Shown here: one piece after another, positions 1 through 8,339 of the stretch | Layout: every line of letters starts with the position of its first letter | Numbering within the stretch: position 1 is the stretch's first letter | Source of the DNA: Hamiltosporidium magnivora | Taxonomy: Eukaryota > Microsporidia > Dubosqiidae | Direction: 5' to 3' | DNA length: 12,729 nt | NCBI GenBank assembly: GCA_004325065.1 | Contig: PITI01000421.1 | Span: forward strand, 1 to 12,729 | Notes under the pieces: generated by a model | Seen by the model: the letters and a program-made list of their open reading frames with translations, nothing else | Databases searched by the model: none | Told to the model about the DNA's origin: nothing | Program-made: the position numbers and the translations under genes

Positions 1-480
1 TGATAGTATTCCTATTAATATATCTATTGCTTCTTAATATTATTATTTGCCAACTTAACAAAGCTTATATTCATGTGATATGAAGAAGAAAAAAATGGTA
101 GTTTTTAAATAAAATGATTCATTTAATAAAAAACCATGTTCTATAATTCTACTATTGAAAAGGAAATAAAGAATCAAAGTATATTTAAAAACAGAACGAT
201 TATATTTATAAAAATTTTATTCTAGAATTCTATGACTTCAAGGCGAAATAAACGGTACGAAATATAAAAGATATTTTACATAATTATATGTCTTATGACA
301 AAATGAATATTTTAAAATTAAATTCTAAGCGAGAAGATTATTATAATTCAACCTAAATTATGAATGCATCTCAGGATCTTTTTTTAGTTTTAACTTTAAT
401 ATTATTTTAATGTAAAATTAATGGTTCAATTAAGTTCAAAATCAATTATTTCTAAATTTGTTTTTATATCCCCCCTTATG
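1..480. other. AT-rich gene-free DNA
   Basis: No open frame longer than a few tens of codons and no RNA gene is visible here. The composition is strongly AT-rich until a short C run (471-475 and neighbours) that directly precedes repeat A. The shortest ATG frames, for example near 231 and 361, run 10 to 15 codons and show nothing recognisable. Confidence 0.6.
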
Positions 481-705
481 CCAAGAGCAGAATCGGCTTG
501 GAGTATTCTCTGCTTGCGGTAAGAGGCGACTAAAAGAGGCTGATCCTCAAGTTGGGTTTGGTTAGGGCTAACAACCCACTTTAAAACACCTTGTTACGAA
601 ACCCGATAAGTAAAAAAAGACACTTGAAAAATACCAGTGGGCGGTATTACCAAGGAAATACAAAGCTCGCACAGGGCTGTAGGCCAAGGCTGAATAAATA
701 ATACT
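481..705 (+). repeat. Repeat A, copy 1 (interspersed, probably retroposed)
   Basis: This block of about 225 bp is visibly richer in G and C than its flanks. It aligns along its whole length with 10994-11222 in the same orientation. The best-conserved parts are around 493-530, the 'aacaaccca' stretch near 570, and an identical 20-base core CACCTTGTTACGAAACCCGA at 587-606. Its right end runs into short AAT/AATA-type repeats (692-703), as the 3' tails of non-LTR elements often do. It has no convincing open frame on either strand, so it is either a SINE-like element or a truncated, non-coding part of a LINE. The flanks carry only a weak possible target-site duplication (451-470 against 704-725), which AT-richness could explain. 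The family name is not recognised. Confidence 0.75.
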
Positions 706-2559
706 AGATAATTTGTAGATTTTATTTCCTTTATTCGATATTGATTTACTTTTATCTCTAAAAAGACTGTATAATTTTAAAATAATTTTAACTTTCAGAT
801 AATTATTTTACGATGAAAATGATTAATGATTTGAACGAAAAATTTACTATAAATATACACAATCAAGAATTCATAACACAATATACTTTATGATTTATTA
901 AATTTTCTATATTTAAAAATTTAGAAATATTAAAAAAATAATTTTATCAAAGAACACAAGTAGTATTAATTTCAATTTTATATATTGCATCAGATCAAAA
1001 TTATTTTAAGTTTTAAACTAATGTTTATAAAATGTAAATATTGTTTGATTCAAAAGAAGTATAAAAATCAATCGTTCATTTTTTTTCAACATCGTTCAAT
1101 ATTGAAAAATTTAAGGATTTTAATTTTAGCTTTTATTAAATGAGGTAATGAATATATTTTTAAAAAGTATAATTAATTTACTGATATGTGTATTTCGAAA
1201 AATATAATTTTATTTTATAAATATAGTACTGGATATATACTTTGTATTTAATTCTAATTCAAATTTATAAATTATATTGAAATTTATTATTGTGGTATAA
1301 AAATAAGAGAAATCTTTATTTATAAGACTACTCTATCTAAAAAATTATATTTTTTACTATAAGCTTTACAATAAAAAAGAATCTCATTTATATTTATTAA
1401 GAAGTACTTTTTAAGTTTTTTTTATAAATTTATATTTTATTTCAAAATTTAATAATTAATTAAATTATTAAAAATATAGATGTAACAAGAAATATATAAA
1501 ATTTAGTAAGAAATAGGTTTTTTGAAAGTTTAATTTATTTTTAGCAAATTTATTTACCAAATAATTTTTTATTTTTTCTTTTTTTATTTAGGCTTATATT
1601 TTATTTGCTCGTAATTACAATTTTTTCGTGCTAAATTATTTATTTTTTAAATTTTTCATTTAAACATACATCATATATTTCTAAACATATGGATATAAAC
1701 TTTTACTAGTAATGCATCTTAAGATATAATTATAGGCTAGAAATGTTTAACGTTATGAATAATATTTCATTAATCCAATTTGAAGATTTATAATTTTACA
1801 TTTTTCCATTCAAATCATTTTTCTTTTGGATTAAATTATTATTCACACAAATTAATTTTAATATCTTGAATTCTAGTTATAAATCTTTTATTATAGATTT
1901 AATATTAACAAGCTATTAGTTTATTTAATAATATTTCATCTTTTTGTAACGGATAGTTCAAAAAAAAATATCAAAAGATTCGTTTAAATTATACTATTTT
2001 TTGATATGAATTTAAAATAATAAAATTTAAACTAACTTTAAACAAATAAAAAACATAAATATAAGCGGTAACAAACCTTTTTAAAACTTTGTTTTTCTTT
2101 CTTTTTATATATTGTTTAGATACTTTATGATATTTTTATTTTTATATAATCTATAAATCAAAGTAACGTTTCAAAGATAATTTGAAATTAGTTATTTTGA
2201 TCAAAGAACAACAAAAATATAAAAAAATCGCTTTTTCGCACTGTTTTCTTGACATATACTGTTGATAAATATTCGTTAAGTAACTTTTAAAGAAGCTTAT
2301 ATATTGAACGATATATTTTTTTAATAACTAAGATATCTCTATTTTTTTTAAAGCAAATTACACATATGCTTTCAATATAAAATTATGTTTCACAAAACAA
2401 TTATTTCTCTTAAATATCTTTCTTTTTTTACTTACTATATGATAAATCTATAAAGTATTAGTAACAAATTCATATTAAAATTAAAATATTAATTATATTT
2501 CGTAAAATAATAGATGAGCTCCAAAATTTATTTGAAATACAGAATTTGTAAACGAAGTC
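706..2559. other. AT-rich gene-free DNA, 1.85 kb
   Basis: This long spacer is mostly A/T runs with no open frame of useful length on either strand, no tRNA-like cloverleaf and no tandem array that I can see. It separates repeat A copy 1 from the LINE relic. Nothing in it can be supported as a gene or signal. Confidence 0.6.
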
Positions 2560-2812
2560 AAAGGAACTAGACTCTGATGGCCGGATCATCATACACGAAT
2601 AGCAGAAAGCAGAGCAATGAAAAAAATGTATATGTTCAATATCAAAGGGTGAAAATCCCTAGTCGTCCAAAAAACTAGATGGCTATATGATATTTAAAAA
2701 GATCTCAGTACCTAGCGTAGACGAATGGAGAAGAGAGGCGCTTGATCGTGAAAAGCTGAAGTTTATAATAAATTAGGCTAGGGCTCTTAATGAACGTAAT
2801 GGAATCGAGTAA
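2560..2812 (+). pseudogene. LINE (non-LTR retrotransposon) polyprotein C-terminal relic
   Basis: Translated piecewise, this GC-richer island resembles the region downstream of reverse transcriptase in RTE/jockey/CR1-type LINEs. Frame 1 gives WPDHHTRIAESRAMKK (2578-2625), like the usual 'RMPDHRIPKK' stretch. Frame 3 then gives RVKIPSRPK near 2646-2672. Frame 1 again gives TRWLYDI, a stop, then KDL (2674-2706). Frame 2 gives SVDEWRREALDREKLKF (2714-2764), a stop at 2774, then ARALNERNGIE and a terminal stop at 2810-2812. Together these match the family pattern 'GRPKKRWxDDIxxDL...W...A.DR..W...'. At least two changes of frame and two or more internal stops show that it is dead. No reverse transcriptase or endonuclease portion is present, as expected for a 5'-truncated, decayed insertion. 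Clade assignment is uncertain, and the match comes from memory of the family pattern, not a search. Confidence 0.68.
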
Positions 2813-3118
2813 GTATATAAAATTATAGATAAGATGCTATAATAAAAAAACAAACGTTTTGATCATAGAACGTAATTTGTTTAAAAAACATTTATTAATG
2901 AAATATAACGACATATTAAATTATAAGAAAATAATTAAATAATTATACCACAAATCAGAAAAAATTTTTAAAAAATGGGTTTGATTTTTTTTATCAATAT
3001 TATATACTCAAAATGGATATTATTACTAATTCAATCTAAAAAAATATTAACAGATTTCCTTTTATATAAATAAATAAATAAAAGCAACAAAGGAAAATAT
3101 TTTAAACCATTTTTAATG
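2813..3118. other. AT-rich spacer between LINE relic and zinc-finger gene
   Basis: This is the former 3' flank of the LINE relic and the downstream region of the minus-strand zinc-finger gene. It holds short A runs and an AAATAAATAAATAAAA stretch (about 3067-3082) but no open frame. No clear polyadenylation signal for the minus-strand gene is visible. Confidence 0.5.
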
Positions 3119-3610
3119 TTAGTGGCCATGATTTAAATGATACTTCAATCCGTTACTATTCTTATACTTTTTTGAGCATCCTGATACAGTACATCTATAC
3201 GGTTTTTCGGCTATTTTTTTTGAATGTCCGTTAATCAAATGATATTTGAGACCATATGATGATGTATATTCCTTATCGCAGTCATATAAATAGCACTTAT
3301 AAATTCTCACGTCTCCATATTTTTCATTTTCAGGTTTTGAATTTTTAAAAAATACACTTCTAAATATTCTTTGATCAGGTTTTTCGACAACGACAGTGTT
3401 TGAATACCTTTTGATTTCAGGTGAATCAGGAACATCGCCGAAGTAAACTCGCTTTTCAAAATCTAACAAAAACGATTCTAAATCATATTGCACTGAATTC
3501 ATATAAACCTTCTTAGCTTCAAAATCTTCTTCGTTCTTTTTATATATCTCTAATCTTTCCTCTAAACTTAAATCGTCATCATATAACATGTAATTGTCGA
3601 AAAATCTCAT
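3119..3610 (-). CDS. C2H2 zinc-finger protein, Sfp1/JAZF1-like
   Basis: Predicted 163-residue protein, probably a nuclear DNA-binding regulator. Two C2H2 fingers fill the C-terminus: C106-x4-C111...H124-x4-H129 and C140-x4-C145...H158-x4-H163, with the final histidine as the last residue. The second finger, entered by EKPYRC and containing KKYKNSNGLKYH, closely resembles the finger of yeast Sfp1 and animal JAZF1 (KPY-C...KYKN-NGxKYH). In yeast Sfp1 controls ribosomal-protein and growth genes; a similar role here is inference. The first finger shares GLKYHLxxGH. The N-terminal 105 residues are acidic and charged, with no recognised domain. The open frame extends to an ATG at 3673 (184 residues), but I chose the internal ATG at 3608-3610 because a GCCC element lies four bases before it, as at the other two genes here. 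It is transcribed away from the channel gene and shares no promoter with it. Confidence 0.82.
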   Translation of the reverse strand: MRFFDNYMLYDDDLSLEERLEIYKKNEEDFEAKKVYMNSVQYDLESFLLDFEKRVYFGDVPDSPEIKRYSNTVVVEKPDQRIFRSVFFKNSKPENEKYGDVRIYKCYLYDCDKEYTSSYGLKYHLINGHSKKIAEKPYRCTVSGCSKKYKNSNGLKYHLNHGH

Positions 3611-3614
3611 TGTA

Positions 3615-3618
3615 GGGC
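3615..3618 (-). promoter_or_regulatory. CCC start-proximal element, zinc-finger gene
   Basis: On the minus strand the bases read GCCC TACA ATG, placing the C triplet four bases before the internal methionine codon. C runs are rare in this DNA, and microsporidian genes are known to carry CCC-like elements just before the start codon. This element is what decides the start at 3610 over the upstream ATG at 3673, which has none. Confidence 0.55.
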
Positions 3619-5079
3619 AATTATATCCACGATTTAATACTACATTTCCAAATATAGTAAGATAAAAAATCATTCGTTTCCTCTTAAAATTTACGTTTTT
3701 TAATAAAATTTTATGAAATTTTAATTGAATTTAATTTAAACAAAATGTATGATCAAAAGTCTAGAAACACCTTCGAGGGATCTTTAAGAAGCCTTCAGCG
3801 ATAATATTTTGTTGATCAAAAATGAGGAATATTTTAATTTGATTTTATTAATTTAAATCGATTTATAAAATCAATAAACCTCCATAATTATTTTATTTGT
3901 CTATACACACCAATATATTCCATACAATTAAAAAACCGCTTTTGTTTTTCTAGTTAAGAAAATTTTTACAAAATAAATAATAAACCAATCTTTCCTATCT
4001 TTTGCGGTCTGATTTTACAATCTTTTTATACTTTATTTAAAAATAATTATAAATTATCAACTTAAGAGAAATACAAATTTTTATACATCCTATTCTCATT
4101 ATATATACATCAAAAATATTTAATTAAAAAAAATATCATTTTTAATTTATCAAAATATATTTCGATCAATAAAATGACAGGTATTAGAATACCCTACTGG
4201 CTTAATAAAATAAAAGTGATTTATTTCCCAAATCTAGACTTCTTAGTTTTAATTCAAATTTATTAATTTTTTCATAAAAATTTTATTCGTTTTTAATAAA
4301 ATTTCATTAAAACAGATTGTAAAACTAAATTATAAATAATTATAAATAAACTGTAATTAATAAATGAAAGTAAAAGTATTAAATTATTAAATATATTTTA
4401 AAATTTTATCTCACAAAGTAATAATTATTCTCATATTTTTCCTTATATATTACATAAATTATTACTAATCGAAGTGTTAATATTTAAATAAATATGTATT
4501 AATATATCCGTCTTTTAATTCCATAATTATAATAAATATTTGTCTTTCTACACATTTATTCTCTAATTATCTTATATTATTGAATCTACTACTTATTAAA
4601 ATTTATTTTTATTTACACATTTATTTTAAGACTAAAAACTAAATACAAAAATTATACCTGACTTTATATGTTAAATACCTTCTTATTAGATATTACAAGA
4701 AAGATTTCTTATAAAATCTTCAGATTATATTTTCTGCATTTTTATTCTTTTTTTATATTTTTTAAAATTTTATTTAATTTGAATACGTTATAAATATGAA
4801 AAAAATGATTTCTTAAATCGATATATTCTTTATTTTTTTTCTTAGGCTTAACATTTATTCTTTTAATCTCTAATCGTTAAAGATATTGAAAAATAAAATT
4901 TTTTAAAATAAATATTTTCTTTTTTTTCTAATTTATTTTCAACTAAAAAATAATTGTGATATTGAAGTACTTAAATTTAGAATGTTTAGAATATTTATAA
5001 AACATAAGTTGATTATAAACTCATGTAAAACATAAATTTTAAATGATAGTATTTTCTTATTTTTTTTCTTTTTTTGAAA

Positions 5080-5098
5080 AAATACGTTTAACGTATTT
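5080..5098. promoter_or_regulatory. 19-bp palindrome upstream of channel gene
   Basis: AAATACGTT, one T, then AACGTATTT: a perfect nine-base inverted repeat around a single central base, 70 bases before the channel start codon. It contains two CG dinucleotides in DNA where these are scarce. It could be a dimer-binding site for a transcription factor, but function is inferred from position and symmetry only. Confidence 0.35.
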
Positions 5099-5143
5099 AC
5101 CGTTCATTTCTAATTAAAGTAATATAAAAATTAAAAAAGATTG

Positions 5144-5147
5144 CCCC
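5144..5147 (+). promoter_or_regulatory. CCCC start-proximal element, channel gene
   Basis: A run of four C's in GATTGCCCCTTTTT lies 21 bases before the ATG at 5169, followed by an A-rich leader. It matches the CCC-like element expected close to microsporidian starts and supports the chosen start codon. Confidence 0.5.
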
Positions 5148-5168
5148 TTTTTAAGAAAAAAAAAGAAA

Positions 5169-7217
5169 ATGATTAATATTTTTATATTGATAGTATTACT
5201 GGCTGTATGTATTATAACCGGGGCATTGTTTTACGCATCAAATGAACAAACAAAACTGTTATTATTTATACCTTTTAATATATCTGTTGCTGGTTTATCA
5301 ACACTTATATTAGAAATGACAAAAAAGACTAAATTGACAATATTTCTGAAGACTCTTTTACGGTTGACTAAATTGGTAGTTATATGGAATTTTATATTGA
5401 CACTTAATAAATTGATAAATATAGAGTCTCTGTTTACGTGGTTGTGTTTTGGTGTGTTTTATATTGTAACTGATCTTGTTCGTGCGTATATATATGAATA
5501 TGTTGAAAAATGTTTTTTTGATAAAATATTTGATGGTACGATGAAAGAGATATTCCAAGTAGAACGGTATTTTTTATATTCTGATGGTGTTCTATCTAGA
5601 AAACGCTTGGAAGATTATAAAGATGATGTAGATCTTTTTATTAAAAGAGATGTAAGGAAATTTACAAATTTGAAAAAGTTGTTTATAATGTGGTCTGGGC
5701 AATTGCATTATAGTGTTTATGGCGATGGTGGCGATGTGAACAACTATAATGAAGTAAATGAATTGTTTAATGAATGTACGACCAACGAATCTCTTGATGA
5801 ATCATTAAATAGCAGTGAAAATTATAATCTGGCACAAGAAATATTTGAAGAAACAGCGTATGAAACTGTTGGAAAAGCAGTTATAGATGAGGGAAACCAA
5901 AATCAGGGAGAAGAAGCATTTGAAGAACCAGTAAATGAAGCGGTTGTCGAATCAGCTTTATATGAGGGGAAACAAAATCAGACTGAAGAATCAATTGAAG
6001 AAACAGCAAATAAAGCTGTTGTTGAGCCAATAATAAACGCTGAAGACAAAAATCAAAATGAAACTGAAAATTCTAGAAAAAGAGATAGATGTAATGGTAA
6101 TGGTTCTTTATCTGAAAAGATTTCTTCAGATACAAACGATTCAAATTATTTATCCGATACAGGTCTTGATTATTTAAAATGCGATGGATATGAAAATTTT
6201 GTTTTTCCACTTAGAAGTGAATTAAAAGGAAAAAAAAATAGGTGCCAAAATAAATATTATAAAAAACGAGATGCAAACAAAATTGATACACGAGCTAGTA
6301 TCTATGCACCAATAATTGAAGACTCTATAGAAAGTAAAGATAAAGAATCAAAGGAAGACCCATTTAAAAATTTATTTATCAGTATTGAAAGTTTAGCTAC
6401 TAATTTTGAATATTCAATAGCTAAAAAGATATTTAATTTAATTTCATTCAACAGTACAAATAAAATTGATTATGAATCTTTTAAAATTCATATGGGACAG
6501 ATAGAAAATGAAAGATTTAATCTTTATAATTCACTTAAAGATTTTGATAAACTACATCTAAAATTTTATCTGACACTATTTTTCTTTCATACAATGATTT
6601 TTTGTACAGTTCTGGCTATTTATAATGAAATAAGATTTTCTTTGCTGACACTTTCTATTCCTATTTTTCTTTTCTGTTTATTTCCTTCTATCAAAAGAAT
6701 TTGTGAGTCTTTCTTTTTTATAGTTTTTACACATCCGTACGATAGTGGAGATAAAGTTAATTTTGGAGATGAAAACATGATTGTTCGAAAAATCAACTTA
6801 TTGTCTACTACATTTGAAAAATGGAATGGAGAGAAAGTATATGTATCAAATCAAGTTATAAATAAATTTACTGTGCGAAATATTCGAAGATCTAAACCGC
6901 AATTCTGGAATCTACAATTGGGTATATCGATTAATACTGATCCGAATAAGATCGATATTTTAAGAGAAAGATTAGAAGAATATTGTAAGATGAATCAGGC
7001 ATTTAATTCTGCAACGGTTAATTGCGACAGTATTGAAAATGTAAATATGCTGATTTTAAGAATAATTATAAAACATACATCTAATTTTCAAAATGGATAT
7101 TTTATGTGGACAAATCATACAAATTTTATGTACAAACTTAAGAGTATATTAGAAGAACTTGATGTTCATTATATTGAAGTTACCAAAAGCGTGGATCTTT
7201 TTCAAAACAAAAGTTAG
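5169..7217 (+). CDS. MscS-family mechanosensitive ion channel, eukaryotic MSL/Msy-like
   Basis: Predicted 682-residue membrane protein that would open under membrane tension to release ions and osmolytes. Four hydrophobic segments lie at about 4-23, 30-48, 63-80 and 86-104. A long charged loop follows (about 120-455). Two more membrane segments come next (about 466-488 and 491-520); the second is the pore helix and runs into the MscS signature HPYDSGDKV (522-530). The beta domain then contains VYVSNQVINKFTVRNIRRSK, matching the family pattern of N-x-x-(hydrophobic) followed by the I-x-N-x-x-R-S motif. Six membrane segments with the large loop before the fifth is the layout of fungal Msy1/2 and plant MSL channels, not short bacterial MscS. 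Just before the fifth segment an EF-hand-shaped stretch (426-438) lacks the acidic residues needed for calcium. The loop contains three 25-residue repeats. The start is supported by the CCCC element. The subcellular membrane cannot be told from the sequence. Confidence 0.88.
   Translation: MINIFILIVLLAVCIITGALFYASNEQTKLLLFIPFNISVAGLSTLILEMTKKTKLTIFLKTLLRLTKLVVIWNFILTLNKLINIESLFTWLCFGVFYIVTDLVRAYIYEYVEKCFFDKIFDGTMKEIFQVERYFLYSDGVLSRKRLEDYKDDVDLFIKRDVRKFTNLKKLFIMWSGQLHYSVYGDGGDVNNYNEVNELFNECTTNESLDESLNSSENYNLAQEIFEETAYETVGKAVIDEGNQNQGEEAFEEPVNEAVVESALYEGKQNQTEESIEETANKAVVEPIINAEDKNQNETENSRKRDRCNGNGSLSEKISSDTNDSNYLSDTGLDYLKCDGYENFVFPLRSELKGKKNRCQNKYYKKRDANKIDTRASIYAPIIEDSIESKDKESKEDPFKNLFISIESLATNFEYSIAKKIFNLISFNSTNKIDYESFKIHMGQIENERFNLYNSLKDFDKLHLKFYLTLFFFHTMIFCTVLAIYNEIRFSLLTLSIPIFLFCLFPSIKRICESFFFIVFTHPYDSGDKVNFGDENMIVRKINLLSTTFEKWNGEKVYVSNQVINKFTVRNIRRSKPQFWNLQLGISINTDPNKIDILRERLEEYCKMNQAFNSATVNCDSIENVNMLILRIIIKHTSNFQNGYFMWTNHTNFMYKLKSILEELDVHYIEVTKSVDLFQNKS
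5838..6062 (+). repeat. Three 75-bp in-frame tandem repeats in the channel loop
   Basis: Residues 224-298 divide exactly into three 25-residue units with the shared pattern E-x-x-E-E-x-x-x-x-A-V-V-(E)...NQN-x-E. Units begin EIFEETAYE, EAFEEPVNE and ESIEETANK and end NQNQGE, KQNQTE and KNQNE. The units differ at many DNA positions, so the duplication is not recent. The segment is acidic and probably disordered. Confidence 0.85.
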
Positions 7218-8339
7218 GCTTTAATACATTTATGATAAATTAAATAACTGCAAATATTTTTATTAGTTTAAATTTTTTTACATAAATATATTTTAAAAAA
7301 ATTGGTTTTAATTTAATTCATAGTAAATTTCTGTTTTTTGATGTTATAGAAGAAAGATTACCACAGTAATTAAAACTATCTGCTTGGCAATCGGTAATAA
7401 TATGGGTCAAAATTATTATATAGATTTGAGTGGAATGAAAAATACAGTACTTCTTGTTTTGTTCCATGATTATTTGATTTATGAGGAGAGGTCTAAAAAG
7501 AGTGGAATTTTCTCTACAAACTTAATTTTTAGTTTTTTTTTAATTAACTTAAAACCAATGGTTTGAATCTGTACAAATTTCTTTGTAAAACCTCCAAAAC
7601 ATAGCCATGCTAACTTAAGGTAAATACTTAGGACCCGTATGATAGAAAATATAACCTTGAGAATACATGAACAGTAATCAGTAGATTTTCTCCTTGAAAT
7701 GACATTTAAAGTTCTGATAGGCCAGATTTTAGTCTCCGGGATAATTCTTAGCTGCAAATATATTTGGTTTGGAAAATGTAAAGTAAATGAGAAGGCTGAG
7801 TTCTTGTAAGAGGCCAGGGTGGCTTTCGAATTGCAATAACACTCTAAGAAACGCTGATATTTAAAAATCAGGCAACTCTCTTCACATTATAACATAATTT
7901 TACACACTCTTTCAATCAAAAGCTTTTATATATAAGATTTTAAGGAATGCCTATGGAATATTGTTTGATTAATTATATATATTTAATGTATAACAGATTA
8001 GGAATATGAAACAATATAATTTATACCAGTTTTTAATAAAAGATTTGATATTTAATTTTAACAAATATTGAATCTAATAAAATAAAAAGTGTGACAAAAA
8101 ATTGTTTGATCCAAAATTTTGAATTAAAAATATTTTTTATTTCCAAGACACTTTGATCAAATACCATTTAAATTTTATGACTGAAAATCTTTATTGAAAC
8201 TTTAAAAAATATCAAAAAACCAATTCAAAAACTATTTTTTCTTTTTTCTTATAAAACATCTGTGAAAAAATATGAACGCAAGATAAAATTTTTAAAACTA
8301 AAAAAATATTTCTTGATTTTTTAGATTAACCCTCTTTAT
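7218..8339. other. Intergenic region with a GC-richer unidentified relic
   Basis: The 1.1 kb between the channel and dynamin genes is AT-rich at both ends. From about 7560 to 7880 it is visibly richer in G and C, like the repeat islands elsewhere in the window. Frames of 60 codons (plus strand, 7384-7566, non-ATG start) and 92 codons (minus strand, 7479-7757) cross it, but neither shows a recognisable domain or a CCC element. The most likely reading is a decayed mobile element or gene fragment of unknown type. The last 450 bases before the dynamin start hold only A/T-rich DNA. Confidence 0.45.
8330..8332 (+). promoter_or_regulatory. CCC start-proximal element, dynamin gene
   Basis: The sequence TTAACCCTCTTTATATG places a C triplet seven bases before the ATG at 8340. 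It is the third gene in the window with such an element and supports the start, which also fits where dynamins normally begin relative to their P-loop. Confidence 0.55.

Larger units (their letters stand above)
3674..5168. other. AT-rich intergenic region, 1.5 kb, between divergent genes
   Basis: Upstream region for both the minus-strand zinc-finger gene and the plus-strand channel gene. Most of it is featureless A/T. Three things stand out. A GC-richer patch at 3745-3804 is flanked by two copies of TGATCAAAA. A 30-codon frame lies at 4174-4266. A near-perfect palindrome at 5080-5098 precedes the channel gene. None of the small frames has a CCC element before its ATG, so none is called as a gene. 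Confidence 0.5.

Noticed and set aside
1..60. Similarity of the window start to channel codons around 5270-5310 (IPINISIAS against IPFNISVAG), as if part of a second channel copy
   Set aside because: Only about 21 bases with two mismatches, in AT-rich DNA. Matches this good are expected by chance when all positions are compared. Sequence to the left of the window would be needed.
481..705. Repeat A as a coding fragment on the reverse strand (both copies read similarly, LLVAS..KQR.LQA)
   Set aside because: Peptide likeness follows from the nucleotide similarity of the copies. Frames are interrupted elsewhere and no family is recognised.
481..705. Repeat A as a 5S rRNA, tRNA or self-cleaving ribozyme
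   Set aside because: No cloverleaf or 5S internal control region is seen, and no hammerhead CUGANGA...GAAA arrangement could be found.
2566..2596. Loose likeness between the left end of the LINE relic and repeat A copy 2 near 11045
   Set aside because: About 30 gapped bases with many mismatches, and similarity stops on both sides. It is not enough to join the two elements.
5358..5558. Minus-strand frame within the channel gene
   Set aside because: Antisense shadow of a well-supported membrane protein; composition follows the complement of hydrophobic codons.
7384..7566. 60-codon plus-strand frame after the channel gene
   Set aside because: It begins at TTG, not ATG, has no CCC element, ends in a low-complexity A/T stretch and shows no domain.
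7479..7757. 92-codon minus-strand frame
   Set aside because: No recognisable domain and no start-proximal element; the C-terminal part encodes a lysine-rich low-complexity run. It is more likely a chance frame across a relic.
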